From Cupriavidus taiwanensis (GTDB lineage: Bacteria > Pseudomonadota > Gammaproteobacteria > Burkholderiales > Burkholderiaceae), in the NCBI RefSeq assembly GCF_900250115.1, contig NZ_LT984804.1, positions 1,937,301 to 2,001,300 on the forward strand: a stretch of DNA of 64,000 nucleotides, given 5' to 3'. Numbering within the stretch: the stretch's first letter is position 1; each line of letters starts with the position of its first letter. The notes under the pieces were generated by a model. That model saw only the letters and a list, made by a program, of their open reading frames with translations. It made no database searches and was not told the DNA's origin. The position numbers and the translations under genes were made by a program. Shown here one piece after another: positions 42,593 through 51,227 of the stretch.

Positions 42593-43296
42593 ACCCCGAC
42601 GCCGTCAGCTTGCAGCAGGGCGGCGCGCTGGCGGTGTCGGCCGCCGGCGAGACCCTGTGGCTGTTGCCCGAACATGCGCTGTGGTGGCCGGCCGCCGGCA
42701 TGCTGATGGTGGCCGACGTTCACTTCGGCAAGGCCGCGGCGTTCCGCGCGCTGGGGCAGCCGGTGCCGCACGGCACCACCGGCGACAACCTGGCGCTGCT
42801 GACCCGGCTGGTGCGGCAGCTGCCGGTCGATCAACTGGTATTCCTGGGCGACTTCCTGCACGCGCGTGCCGCGCGCACGCCGGCGGTGCTGCAGGCATTG
42901 TACGACTGGCGCCAGCACCTGCCCGCAACGTTGCGCTGTACGCTGGTGCGCGGCAACCACGACGCGCGCGCGGGTGATCCGCCCGCGTCGCTCGGCATTG
43001 CCGTAGTGTCCGAGCCTGCGGTCGCGGGCCCGTTCGCGCTCTGCCATATGCCCGGCGCCTCGCCGCTGGGCTATGTGCTGGCGGGCCACCTGCACCCGGC
43101 CTGCCGGTTGCGCGGCAGCGGCGCCGACAGCCTGCGCCTGCCCTGCTTCCTGTTCGGGCCGCGCGGCGCCATCCTGCCTTCGTTCGGCGCATTCACCGGC
43201 CATGCGACGGTGCGGCCGCAGGCCGACGAGCGCGCTTACGTGGTCGGCGGCGGCAGGGTCTGGGCGGTGGGCCCCAGGCGTCAGAACAGCGTATAG
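42589..43296 (+). CDS. pdeM: Ligase-associated metallophosphoesterase, PdeM
   Basis: A 235-residue calcineurin-type phosphoesterase. Metal ligands are in [33 protein letters not shown] and [12 protein letters not shown]. It is the last gene of the DNA-repair operon and starts with ATGA over the helicase stop. Its 3' end overlaps the 3' end of the opposing SDR gene by 16 bp. Confidence 0.9.
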   Translation: MNPDAVSLQQGGALAVSAAGETLWLLPEHALWWPAAGMLMVADVHFGKAAAFRALGQPVPHGTTGDNLALLTRLVRQLPVDQLVFLGDFLHARAARTPAVLQALYDWRQHLPATLRCTLVRGNHDARAGDPPASLGIAVVSEPAVAGPFALCHMPGASPLGYVLAGHLHPACRLRGSGADSLRLPCFLFGPRGAILPSFGAFTGHATVRPQADERAYVVGGGRVWAVGPRRQNSV

Positions 43297-44054
43297 CCGC
43301 CGTCGATGACGAAGGTATCGCCGGTGTGGTAGGCCGATGCCGGGCTCATCAGGTAGATCGCGATGCCGGCGAAGTCGCTGCCCTCGCCCCAGCGGCGCAT
43401 CGGCACGCGCTTGTGCACCATGTCCTGGAAGGCATCGTTGCCCTGTGCCGCGCTGGTCATCTCGGTCTTGATCCAGCCCGGCAGGATCGAATGGGCGCGG
43501 ATGCCCTTGCGCGCGTACTCGACCGCGAGCCCGCGCATCATCGAGATCACGCCGCCCTTGGTGGCCGCGTAGTGTTCGGCGCGCGGCGCGCCTTCGATGG
43601 CGGCGACCGAGGCCGTGCTGCACAGCACGCCGCCCTCGCCCTGCGCCAGCATCTGCCGCACCGCCGCGCGCAGCGTGAAGAAAGCGCCGTCCAGGTTGAC
43701 CCGCAGGGTGCGGCGCCAGGCCTCGGTCGCGAGTTGGTCGAAGGCTGCCTTGCTGCCGCTGCCGACGCCGGCGTTGGCGAAACAGCCGTCGATGCGGCCC
43801 AGCGCCGCCACCGTGCGCGCCATCGCGGCCTCGACCGCCTGCTCGTCGCCCACGTCGCAGAGTTCCGTATGCACCTTGTGCCCATGCCGGCCCAGACGAT
43901 CCGCAGCGGCGGCATTCTTGCCGGCATTGGTGCCCCAGATCGCGATATCGGCGCCAGCGGCGGCCAGCCCTTCGGCAATGCCCAGGCCGATGCCGCCATT
44001 ACCGCCGGTTACCAGTGCCACCTTGCCGGTCAGGTCGAACGGATGCGTGCTCAT
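43281..44054 (-). CDS. SDR-family oxidoreductase
   Basis: A 257-residue classical short-chain dehydrogenase/reductase. NAD(P) motif: VALVTGGNGGIGLGIAEGL; the catalytic serine and Tyr-x3-Lys are in CSTASVAAIEGAPRAEHYAATKGG; the usual C-terminal WIKTEM follows the PG turn. The start MSTHPFDLTGK at 44054 has a GAGGAGA ribosome site; the longer frame to 44114 is not needed. No operon partner, so the substrate is unknown. Confidence 0.87.
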   Translation of the reverse strand: MSTHPFDLTGKVALVTGGNGGIGLGIAEGLAAAGADIAIWGTNAGKNAAAADRLGRHGHKVHTELCDVGDEQAVEAAMARTVAALGRIDGCFANAGVGSGSKAAFDQLATEAWRRTLRVNLDGAFFTLRAAVRQMLAQGEGGVLCSTASVAAIEGAPRAEHYAATKGGVISMMRGLAVEYARKGIRAHSILPGWIKTEMTSAAQGNDAFQDMVHKRVPMRRWGEGSDFAGIAIYLMSPASAYHTGDTFVIDGGYTLF

Positions 44055-44277
44055 GTCTGTCTCCTCGGATGGTTTGTCGCTGTCTTGGCCGGACATTGTT
44101 GGCAGGACAGGCACAAAAGGTCGTCGTCGGAACAGATGAAATCGCTCGGCGAAGGGAACAGAGAAGCGGGCGTGGCGGCGCCACGCCGCACTGCAGCAAG
44201 GGCATCGGGCGATGCCCGCGGAACGCGCTTGCGCCGGCGGTTGCCGTCGCGCTGCGCGGCACGCTACGCGATGTGGC

Positions 44278-44349
44278 CTAGCGCAAGCCGAAGAAGCTGA
44301 GTACCGCGAGAATGATGACTACGGCTCCAACAAGCCAGACGATATTCAT
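44278..44349 (-). CDS. Tiny single-span membrane peptide (23 residues)
   Basis: An ATG at 44349 opens a 23-codon frame: MNIVWLVGAVV, a central IILAVLS and FFGLR at the end, then TAG. It is one hydrophobic helix with a single basic residue at the C-terminus. An excellent ribosome site AAGGAGAG lies 6-7 bases upstream (44357-44364), which is why this very short frame is called. Such peptides are common in Burkholderiaceae and mostly uncharacterised. It is read away from the neighbouring decayed AraC gene. Confidence 0.65.
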   Translation of the reverse strand: MNIVWLVGAVVIILAVLSFFGLR

Positions 44350-44586
44350 GACAGCTCTCCTTGTCCCAAAGGTCCCGACGCGGCCTCAACCGACGCCTTG
44401 TGGCGGGTGGGTGGTCGACCCGGTCACATGACTCTCGGGCCAGCGATATACCCATCGCTGCCAGTACCTCCGCAACATTCGTGCCTTGGGTAGCCGGTGC
44501 ATCTGGCGGCGCACCAGCGAGCGTTGCAGGCTCCGGCACACGCTGTGCGCGCCATGAATCCACGGATTACAAGGAAAGCCAGGGTC

Positions 44587-44995
44587 TTAATTACAAAGGC
44601 ATGACATGGCAGCCGGCGGCGCTTGCGGCAACTGCGGCAGTTGCGCCAAGGCATCGTCGCCTGGCGTGGTGCCGCGCCGCAGCAGCTCGCCGGGGGTACA
44701 GCCGAAATGCCGCTTGAACCGCCGCCCCAGGTAAGACTGGTCGGAGAACCCCACCAGCGTAGCCACCAGCGCCAGCGGAAAATCGCCCGAGCAGAGATCT
44801 CGCGCGCGCGCAACAGGCGCACGCGCTCCACATGCGCCATCGGCGTTTCACCCATGCTGCGCTTGAACATGCGCGCGAAATGAAAGCGGCTGACCCTGGC
44901 AAGATCCGCCAGCGCCTGCAGCGTCACCACCTCCGGGGAGCCGTGGATATAGTCCAGGACCCTGCTGAGCGCATGGGGCTGCAAGCCGCCTGGCG
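44587..44995 (-). pseudogene. AraC-family regulator remnant, truncated and frameshifted
   Basis: The C-terminal AraC DNA-binding domain is seen in two frames: LQPHALSRVLDYIHGSPEVV, LADLARVSRFHFARMFKRS and VERVRLLRAR, then, after a shift near 44796-44805, FPLALVATLVGFSDQSYLGR, RFKRHFGCTPGELLRRG and a stop at 44587. A net loss or gain in the repeated GA/CG stretch explains the shift. The N-terminal ligand domain is missing: homology ends about 44990, where a xanthine-dehydrogenase fragment begins on the other strand. Confidence 0.8.
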
Positions 44996-45011
44996 TTGGC
45001 GAGATATCGGG

Positions 45012-45478
45012 GCCCGATGCGGCGGTGCGCGGCCGCTTCTCCATGCACGCCTTCGGCGCGGTGTTCGTCGAAGTCGCGATCGATCCCGATGTGGGCACCA
45101 TCCGGGTCCGGCGCGTGGTCGGCGCCTATGGCGCGGGCCGCATCGTCAATCCGCGGCTGGCCGCCAGCCAGTGCACCGGCGGCATGGTTGGCGGCATCGG
45201 CATGGCGCTGATGGAGCGCACCGCGCTCGACCCGCGCGACGGCCGCCCGGTGAATGCGTACATGGCGGACTACCTGGTGCCCGTCAACCTGGATATGCAG
45301 GGCCTGGAGGCGCATTTCGTCGACGAGGTCAATCCCCACGTCAACGAACTGAGCGAAGGGGCTCGGTGAAATCGCCCTGGTGGGACTGGCCCCGGCCGTC
45401 GCCAACGCCGTCTTCCACGCCACCGGCAAACGCGTGCGGGAGCTGCCGATCCGCATCGAGCACCTGGTCGAGCCCTAG
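45012..45478 (+). pseudogene. C-terminal remnant of a molybdopterin (xanthine dehydrogenase-type) subunit
   Basis: Reads GRFSMHAFGAVFVEVAIDPD, VVGAYGAGRIVNPRLAASQC, GGIGMALMERTALDPRDG and YLVPVNLDMQGLEAHFVDEV, typical of the last part of XDH-family large subunits. After VNELSE the frame is lost near 45351-45365 (apparent 2-base deletion) and resumes as GEIALVGLAPAVANAVFHAT and RELPIRIEHLVEP before TAG at 45478. Only about 155 of some 750 residues remain, with no start. Confidence 0.82.
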
Positions 45479-45547
45479 GTGCCTTGCCACCTGCGTGGCC
45501 ATGACTGGCGCTATGATGGGCGCATTCCCAACCACTGGTTGCCAGTC

Positions 45548-46477
45548 ATGGACAAGGCCCGGGTCCTCACCCTCTTCCTCGGCGTGGTACGCGCCGGCAG
45601 CTTCCGGCGTGCCGCGGTCGAAGCCGGTGTCACGCCGCAGGCGGCGAGCAAGGCGGTGCGCACACTCGAGGCCCACCTGGGCGTGCGCCTGCTGCACCGG
45701 ACCACGCGCAAGCTCAGCCTGACCGACGAAGGCGCGCGCCTGTTCGAACTGACCGCCCCCGGCATGCGCCAGCTCGACGAAGCGCTCGAGCAGGTCCGCG
45801 CCAGCCGCGGCGACGACGACGGGCTGATCCGCCTGACCGCGCCGCCGTCGTTAGGCAGCCGCGTGCTGGTGCCGCTGGTCAAGGGCTTCCGCGAGCAGCA
45901 TCCCGGCATCGGCTTCGACGTGGTGCTGAGCGATCTCTTCACCGACCTGGTCGAAGCCAGGATCGACGTCGGCTTCCGCGTCGGCACCAGTCCGGGCCAG
46001 AACCTGGTGGCGCGGCGCCTGTGCGACCTGCCGCTGGTGATCTGCGCCGCGCCGGAGTACCTGGCGCGGCATGGCGAGCCGGCCACGCTCGACGATCTGA
46101 TGCGGCACCCGTGCACCGGCTTCCGCCGCCCCGCCACCGGCCGCATGGTGCCGTGGGAGCTGCAGGTGGACGGCAACCTGGTGTACCAGGAGCTGCCGGC
46201 CGTGGCCAGCTTCAACGACGTGGAAACCGAGGTCGAGGCGGTACGCGCCGGCATTGGCATCGGCCAGCTGCCCGCCTACATGGTCCATGCTGACCTGGTC
46301 AGCGGCCGGCTCAGGGCGATCCTGACTGGATACAGCAGCAGCCAGGTCGGGCTGTACATGTACTACCCGCACCGCAGCCAGATGCCGGTGCGGGTCCGGC
46401 GCTTCATCGACTTCGTGGTGGCGGCCTCGCGCGGCGCCGAGCAGTCGCTGTCGCGGCTGGTCGGCCTGGTGGCCTGA
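45548..46477 (+). CDS. LysR-family transcriptional regulator
   Basis: A 309-residue LysR protein: N-terminal helix-turn-helix (LTLFLGVVRAGSFRRAAVEA, VTPQAASKAVRTLEAHLGVRLLHRTTR) and a periplasmic-binding-like ligand domain (GLIRLTAPPSLGSRVLVPLV, VEARIDVGFRVG). The start at 45548 gives the usual N-terminus; the frame extends upstream without homology. It points towards the acyl-CoA operon starting at 46662 and may control it. Confidence 0.87.
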   Translation: MDKARVLTLFLGVVRAGSFRRAAVEAGVTPQAASKAVRTLEAHLGVRLLHRTTRKLSLTDEGARLFELTAPGMRQLDEALEQVRASRGDDDGLIRLTAPPSLGSRVLVPLVKGFREQHPGIGFDVVLSDLFTDLVEARIDVGFRVGTSPGQNLVARRLCDLPLVICAAPEYLARHGEPATLDDLMRHPCTGFRRPATGRMVPWELQVDGNLVYQELPAVASFNDVETEVEAVRAGIGIGQLPAYMVHADLVSGRLRAILTGYSSSQVGLYMYYPHRSQMPVRVRRFIDFVVAASRGAEQSLSRLVGLVA

Positions 46478-46661
46478 CCCTTCAGTACGTACCTGCCCCC
46501 CCGAGGCCCCACGCCGGCTTCCCGCCAACACGCTTCTCCTGACGCCCTGCGCCGGCCCTTCGTTTGATTTTTTCTCAAGTGAAGGCACCCGAAATGTCGT
46601 TTGTCGCGCGCGCCGCCAGCGACAACCATTACGCCAAGGCCCACCAACACAGGAGACTGCC

Positions 46662-47015
46662 GTGTCAGACCAAGCCTATCCGCTCTGGAGTGCGGACCCC
46701 CTCCCCCACCTGACCGCCTCGCGCCACCGCGCCAGCGGCGCATGGATCTTCCCGGCCGTGCCGGCCGATTCGCCGCTCGCCGCCGAGCATGACCCGGTCG
46801 CCATCCGCGGCTCCGGCGTGGTCTACAGCTTCACCGTGATCCATCCCGCGCCCAAGACCGGGCAGCCCCCGTACGCGCTTGGCTATGTCGACTTCGTCGG
46901 TCCGGTGCGGATCTTCGGGCGCCTGCAAGGCAAGGCGCGCCCGGTGATCGGCGACCGCTATGAAGCGCGCCCGGATGCCGAGTTCGGCTATGTCTTCGAG
47001 GCCGTCACGGCCTGA
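46662..47015 (+). CDS. DUF35-type OB-fold acyl-CoA-associated protein without zinc ribbon
   Basis: A 117-residue OB-fold protein (GSGVVYSFTVIHPAPKTGQP, ALGYVDFVGPVRIFGRLQG). DUF35 proteins often have an N-terminal zinc ribbon with four cysteines; this one has no cysteine at all, so the ribbon is absent or degenerate. DUF35 partners bind thiolases and help form or channel acyl-CoA, and this gene is directly before the thiolase (30 bp). It is first in the operon. Confidence 0.75.
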   Translation: MSDQAYPLWSADPLPHLTASRHRASGAWIFPAVPADSPLAAEHDPVAIRGSGVVYSFTVIHPAPKTGQPPYALGYVDFVGPVRIFGRLQGKARPVIGDRYEARPDAEFGYVFEAVTA

Positions 47016-47045
47016 CGGATCCAAAAAAAGGAAAGGGAAAGCACC

Positions 47046-48191
47046 ATGCAGGACATCTACATCCACGGCGGCGCGATGACGCCGTTCGGCCGCCACCCCG
47101 GCGTGCTGGCGCCGGAACTGGCGCAACAGGCCATCCTCAAGGCGCTGGCCGACGCCGACGTGCCGGCCAGCCGCATCCAGGCGGTGTATTGCGCCAATGT
47201 GCTCGGCGGCATGATCCTGGGCCAGTTGATCGTGCGCGACCTGGGGCTGAAGGGCATCCCGGTCTACAACGTCGAGAACGCCTGCGCCAGCGGTGCCACC
47301 GGCGTGCACCTGGCGCGGCACGCGCTGCTGGCCGGGCAATATGACACCGTGCTGGTGTTCGGCATCGAGCAGCTCACCGCGCTCGGCGGCGGCACCATCC
47401 CGCTGCAGCGCAATGACCGCAAGACGGACCTCTATGCCAGGGCCGGCATGGTGCTGCCCGCGGTGTATGCGATGCGCGGCACGCGCTTCCTGCACGAGCG
47501 CGACGCTGCGCCGGCCGACCTGGCGGAAGTGGCGGTCAAGAACCGCTACAACGGCTCGCTCAACCCGTATGCACAGCAGCGCAAGGCCACCACCGTGGAA
47601 GAAGTGCTCGGCTCGCGCATGATCGCCGACCCGCTGACGCTGCTGCAGTGCTGCCCGTCGCAGGCCGATGGCGCCGCCGCCGTGGTGCTGAGCACGCGCC
47701 GGCCGGCGCAGGCGCGCCCGGTCAAGGTGCTGTCGTCGGTGGTGGTGTCCGGCCTGCGCGAAGAGGCCGACGACGATATCCTCGATGCCGAGATCACCGC
47801 GCGTGCCGCGCGCCAGGCGTATGAACAGGCCGGGCTTGGGCCGCAGGATGTCGACGTGGTCGAACTGCACGACGCCTTCACCATCGCCGAACTGCTTTAC
47901 TACGAAGCGCTGGGCCTCGCCGGGCCAGGCGAAGCGGTGTCGCTGCTGAAGTCCGGCGCGACCCGGCTGGGCGGCCGCGTGCCGGTCAACCCCAGCGGCG
48001 GCCTGCTGGCAAAAGGCCACCCGCTCGGCGCCACCGGCGTGGCGCAGATGGTCGAAATCCTGTGGCACCTGCAAGGGCGTGCCGGCGAGCGCCAGGTCGA
48101 CAATGCCCGCGTCGGCCTGACGCAATGCACCGGCGGCGGCATCGCGGGCGTCGACCACGCCGCGTCTTCCGTCCACGTGCTGGGAGTCTGA
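47046..48191 (+). CDS. Thiolase-family acyltransferase
   Basis: A 381-residue thiolase fold. The nucleophilic cysteine is in YNVENACASGATGVHLA, the histidine in NPSGGLLAKGHPLGATG, and the second cysteine in LTQCTGGG, so a complete catalytic set is present. It may cleave a 3-ketoacyl-CoA or, with the DUF35 protein, act on a branched or steroid-like acyl-CoA. An AGGAAAGGGAAAG ribosome region precedes the start, and the SDR gene follows after 1 bp. Confidence 0.87.
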   Translation: MQDIYIHGGAMTPFGRHPGVLAPELAQQAILKALADADVPASRIQAVYCANVLGGMILGQLIVRDLGLKGIPVYNVENACASGATGVHLARHALLAGQYDTVLVFGIEQLTALGGGTIPLQRNDRKTDLYARAGMVLPAVYAMRGTRFLHERDAAPADLAEVAVKNRYNGSLNPYAQQRKATTVEEVLGSRMIADPLTLLQCCPSQADGAAAVVLSTRRPAQARPVKVLSSVVVSGLREEADDDILDAEITARAARQAYEQAGLGPQDVDVVELHDAFTIAELLYYEALGLAGPGEAVSLLKSGATRLGGRVPVNPSGGLLAKGHPLGATGVAQMVEILWHLQGRAGERQVDNARVGLTQCTGGGIAGVDHAASSVHVLGV

Positions 48192-48192
48192 G

Positions 48193-48957
48193 ATGGGTAC
48201 GCAACGATTCGATCCCACGCATGTGGCCGTGGTCACGGGCGCCGCACGCGGCATAGGCCTGGGTATCGCCACGCAACTGGCGCGGCAAGGGCTGACCGTG
48301 GCCTTGCTCGACCGCGATGGCGGCGCGCTCGACGAGGCGGTCGGCGCGCTGGCTGCCGAAGGGCTGAACGCCTTCGGCGCCACCGCCGACCTGACCGATT
48401 CCGCCGCGGTCAACGATGCCTTTGCACAGGTATCGGCGCGCGCCGGCCGCGTCGACTACCTGGTCAACAACGCGGGAGCCGTGCGCGACATGCGCTTCCT
48501 GAAGATGACCGACGACGACTGGGACCTGGTCATCGATACCAACCTGCGCTCGCAGTTCCTGTGCTGCCGCGCGGCGCTGCCCGGCATGGTCGAGCGCGGC
48601 TACGGGCGCGTGGTCAATATCTCGTCGCGGGCCTGGCTGGGCGGCTTCGGGCAGGCCAACTATTCCGCGGCCAAGGGCGGCGTGGTCAGCCTGACGCGCT
48701 CGCTGGCGATCGAGTTCGCCGGCAAGGGCATCACCGTCAACGCGGTCGCGCCCGGCATCGTCGATACGCCGCTGTTCCGGGGCTTTGCGCCGGAGGTGCA
48801 GGCGCGGCTGCAGAAGTCGGTGCCCGTGCAGCGCATCGGCACCGCCGACGATATCGCCAATGCGGTCAGCTTCTTCCTCGACGCGCAGTCGTCGTACGTG
48901 ACCGGCCAGACGCTCTATGTCTGCGGCGGGCGCAGCCTGTCGTCGCCCAGCGTGTAG
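48193..48957 (+). CDS. SDR-family 3-hydroxyacyl-type dehydrogenase
   Basis: A 254-residue short-chain dehydrogenase. NAD motif VVTGAARGIGLGIATQLA, NNAG motif VDYLVNNAGAVRDM, catalytic serine in VVNISSRAWLGG and Tyr-x3-Lys in NYSAAKGGVVS. In this operon the likely step is oxidation of a 3-hydroxyacyl-CoA ahead of the thiolase. Confidence 0.88.
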   Translation: MGTQRFDPTHVAVVTGAARGIGLGIATQLARQGLTVALLDRDGGALDEAVGALAAEGLNAFGATADLTDSAAVNDAFAQVSARAGRVDYLVNNAGAVRDMRFLKMTDDDWDLVIDTNLRSQFLCCRAALPGMVERGYGRVVNISSRAWLGGFGQANYSAAKGGVVSLTRSLAIEFAGKGITVNAVAPGIVDTPLFRGFAPEVQARLQKSVPVQRIGTADDIANAVSFFLDAQSSYVTGQTLYVCGGRSLSSPSV

Positions 48958-48967
48958 GGAGGCCATC

Positions 48968-49771
48968 ATGACCATCCAACGCCATATCGAAGGCGCGGTC
49001 GCAGTGCTGACCATCGACCGGCCCGACGCGCTCAATGCGCTCGACGTGACCACGCTGCGCGAACTGCGCGCGCACCTGGCCGAGGTGCGCGACCGCGACG
49101 ACCTGCGCGTCGCGGTGCTGACCGGTGCCGGCACGCGCGCCTTCTGCGCCGGGGCGGACCTGAAGGGCACGCGCACCTCTGCCGCCACCTACCCCGAGGC
49201 GCTGTTCCGCGCGCCGGAGCAGGCCGCTGACCTGGGGCTCTATATCCGGCTGATGGACCTGAGCGACCTCGGCCTGTCCAAGCCGCTGGTCGCGGCGGTC
49301 AACGGGCACTGCCTCGGCGCGGGGCTGGAGATCGCGCTGCAGTGCGACTTGCGGATTGCGTCGACGCAGGCGACCTTCGGCCTGCCCGAAGTCGCGGTCG
49401 GCTCGATCCCGGCGGTGTCCGGCCTGCACCGGCTGCTCAAGGCCGTGCCCGCGGCGCATGCGATGCAGATGGTGCTGACCGGCGAACGCATCGATGCCGC
49501 GCACGCCGCGCGCATCGGCCTGGTCACCGAGACCATGGCCCCCGACGCCCTGCCCGACCGCGCGCTGGCGCTGGCCGCGCGCATCGCCGACAACGCGCCG
49601 CTGGCGGTGCAGGCGGTTAAGAAGCTGTCGCGCCAGACCAGCCACCTCAGCGAAGCCGACGCGCAGCAGCTCACCGAACTCTACTGGGGCGTGCTGCGCG
49701 ATACCGCCGACCGCGCTGAAGGCCGCCAGGCCTTCGCCGAAAAGCGCCAGCCCCGCTACACGGGCCGCTGA
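48968..49771 (+). CDS. Enoyl-CoA hydratase/isomerase family protein
   Basis: A 267-residue crotonase-fold enzyme: LTIDRPDALNALDVTTL at the start, oxyanion segment AFCAGADLKG, and KPLVAAVNGHCLGAGLEIALQC with the second oxyanion region, then FGLPEVAVGSIPAVSG. It would hydrate an enoyl-CoA in the pathway. The start at 48968 is 10 bp after the SDR stop, behind GGGAGG. Confidence 0.88.
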   Translation: MTIQRHIEGAVAVLTIDRPDALNALDVTTLRELRAHLAEVRDRDDLRVAVLTGAGTRAFCAGADLKGTRTSAATYPEALFRAPEQAADLGLYIRLMDLSDLGLSKPLVAAVNGHCLGAGLEIALQCDLRIASTQATFGLPEVAVGSIPAVSGLHRLLKAVPAAHAMQMVLTGERIDAAHAARIGLVTETMAPDALPDRALALAARIADNAPLAVQAVKKLSRQTSHLSEADAQQLTELYWGVLRDTADRAEGRQAFAEKRQPRYTGR

Positions 49772-49802
49772 CCAACTGACAGGAACCACGCAGGAGACAA
49801 CC

Positions 49803-50786
49803 ATGGCAGGTATTTCCCGAATCATGCGCGCGGCAATGGCCGGCGTGCTCGCGGCCACCGCGCTAAGCTCAGCGGCACAGGCACCCTACCCCACGCAGAA
49901 GCCGGTCACGCTGGTGGTGCCGTTCGCCCCGGGCGGCGGCAATGACATCCTGGCTCGCGCCATCGCGCCCAAGATGAGCCAGCTGCTGGGCCAGACCATC
50001 GTGATCGAGAACAAGCCCGGCGCCGGCGGCAACCTGGGCGCTGACTACGTCGCGCATGCCGCGCCGGATGGCTACACGCTGGTGATCGCGTCGAGCCAGA
50101 TCACGATGAACCCGTTTCTCGGCATGAAGATCCCGTTCCAGGTCGAGCGCGACTTCGAGCCGGTCGGGCGCATCGCGTCGGTGCCGATCATGCTGGTCGC
50201 CAATCCCGACCAGCCGTTCCGCACGCTACAGGAGTTCATCCAGTACACCCGCGCCAACCCGGGCAAGCTCAGCTACAGCAGCCCGGGGCCCGGCACGCCG
50301 CAGCACCTGGCGGGAGAAGTCTTCGCCAAACTGAACAAGACCGAACTGCTGCACGTGCCCTACCGCGGCACCGGCCCGTCGATCACCGACCTGATGGGCG
50401 GCCAGGTGCAGATCTCGTTCGCCACCTTTGCTTCGTCGATCCAGTTCGTGCGGGCCGGCAAGCTGCGCGCGCTCGGCATCGCGGGCAAGAAGCGCAGCGC
50501 GCTGATGCCCGAGCTGCCGACCTTTGCCGAAGCCGGCATCGCCGGCTACGACGCGGAACTCTGGTACAGCCTGCTGGCGCCGGCGCGCACGCCCAGGGCC
50601 GTGGTCGACAAGGTCAACGCCGCGCTGGTGGCCGCGCTGAAGTCGCCCGACGTTGCCGGGCAGCTGGCGAAGCAGGGCTTCGAGCCGCAAGCCTCCACGC
50701 CGGACGAACTGAAGGCGTATATCGGCAAGGAAATGTCGCGCTGGCAGCGTGTGATCCAGGACAACAACATCAAGGTGGCGCTGTGA
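49803..50786 (+). CDS. Bug-family periplasmic receptor (tripartite tricarboxylate type)
   Basis: A 327-residue secreted binding protein with signal peptide MAGISRIMRAAMAGVLAATA cut after AQA. Family motifs: YPTQKPVTLVVPFAPGGGND, IVIENKPGAGGNLGADYVA and LPTFAEAGI. Bug proteins are abundant in this lineage and bind carboxylates or aromatic acids. Its place inside the CoA operon suggests that it captures the acid that the CoA transferase at 51228 activates. No TctA/TctB membrane subunits are nearby. Confidence 0.9.
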   Translation: MAGISRIMRAAMAGVLAATALSSAAQAPYPTQKPVTLVVPFAPGGGNDILARAIAPKMSQLLGQTIVIENKPGAGGNLGADYVAHAAPDGYTLVIASSQITMNPFLGMKIPFQVERDFEPVGRIASVPIMLVANPDQPFRTLQEFIQYTRANPGKLSYSSPGPGTPQHLAGEVFAKLNKTELLHVPYRGTGPSITDLMGGQVQISFATFASSIQFVRAGKLRALGIAGKKRSALMPELPTFAEAGIAGYDAELWYSLLAPARTPRAVVDKVNAALVAALKSPDVAGQLAKQGFEPQASTPDELKAYIGKEMSRWQRVIQDNNIKVAL

Positions 50787-51226
50787 ACGCGCCCGCCGCT
50801 CTCGTCGATCTCATCGATCGCGCCATGCCGCCGCCCACCGACAACCCGCTGCTGGACTACCTCGGCATCCGCCTGGCCAGCGTGGGCGACGGCCGCTGCG
50901 CCTTCGAGCTGGACGTCGAGCCGCGCCACCTGAACCGGCAGGGCAGCGTGCAGGGCGGCGTGATCGCCACGCTGCTCGACGCCGCGTGCGGCTACGCCGG
51001 CCTGCCGACCGGCGCCGACGGCGCCCTCGGCCACGCCGTGACGGTGATGCTGGCCATCAGCTACCTCAGCAAGGCCAGCGCGGGCCGGCTGCGCGCCACC
51101 GCGACGGTGAGCCGCGCCGGCAACAGCCTGTACTTTGCCTCGGCCGAACTGGCCACCGATGCCGGCGTGCAGGTCGCCACCGCGCAGGGCACGTTCAAAC
51201 GATCCCGCATCCTTCCGGAGAGCTGA
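50783..51226 (+). CDS. PaaI-type hotdog thioesterase
   Basis: A 147-residue hotdog-fold protein (LLDYLGIRLASVGDGRCAFEL, NRQGSVQGGVIATLLDAACGYAG). The long helix holds the usual Gly-rich/Asp region. It may hydrolyse dead-end acyl-CoA. Its start overlaps the Bug receptor stop by 4 bases and the CoA transferase starts 1 bp after it, so all are co-translated. Confidence 0.85.
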   Translation: MNAPAALVDLIDRAMPPPTDNPLLDYLGIRLASVGDGRCAFELDVEPRHLNRQGSVQGGVIATLLDAACGYAGLPTGADGALGHAVTVMLAISYLSKASAGRLRATATVSRAGNSLYFASAELATDAGVQVATAQGTFKRSRILPES

Positions 51227-51227
51227 C

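Noticed and set aside
39736..43296. 1186-codon open frame on the plus strand over the ligase end, helicase and PdeM
   Set aside because: Only its last part (PdeM, from 42589) is real. The rest is a shifted reading of the helicase gene, which has all its motifs in the other frame.
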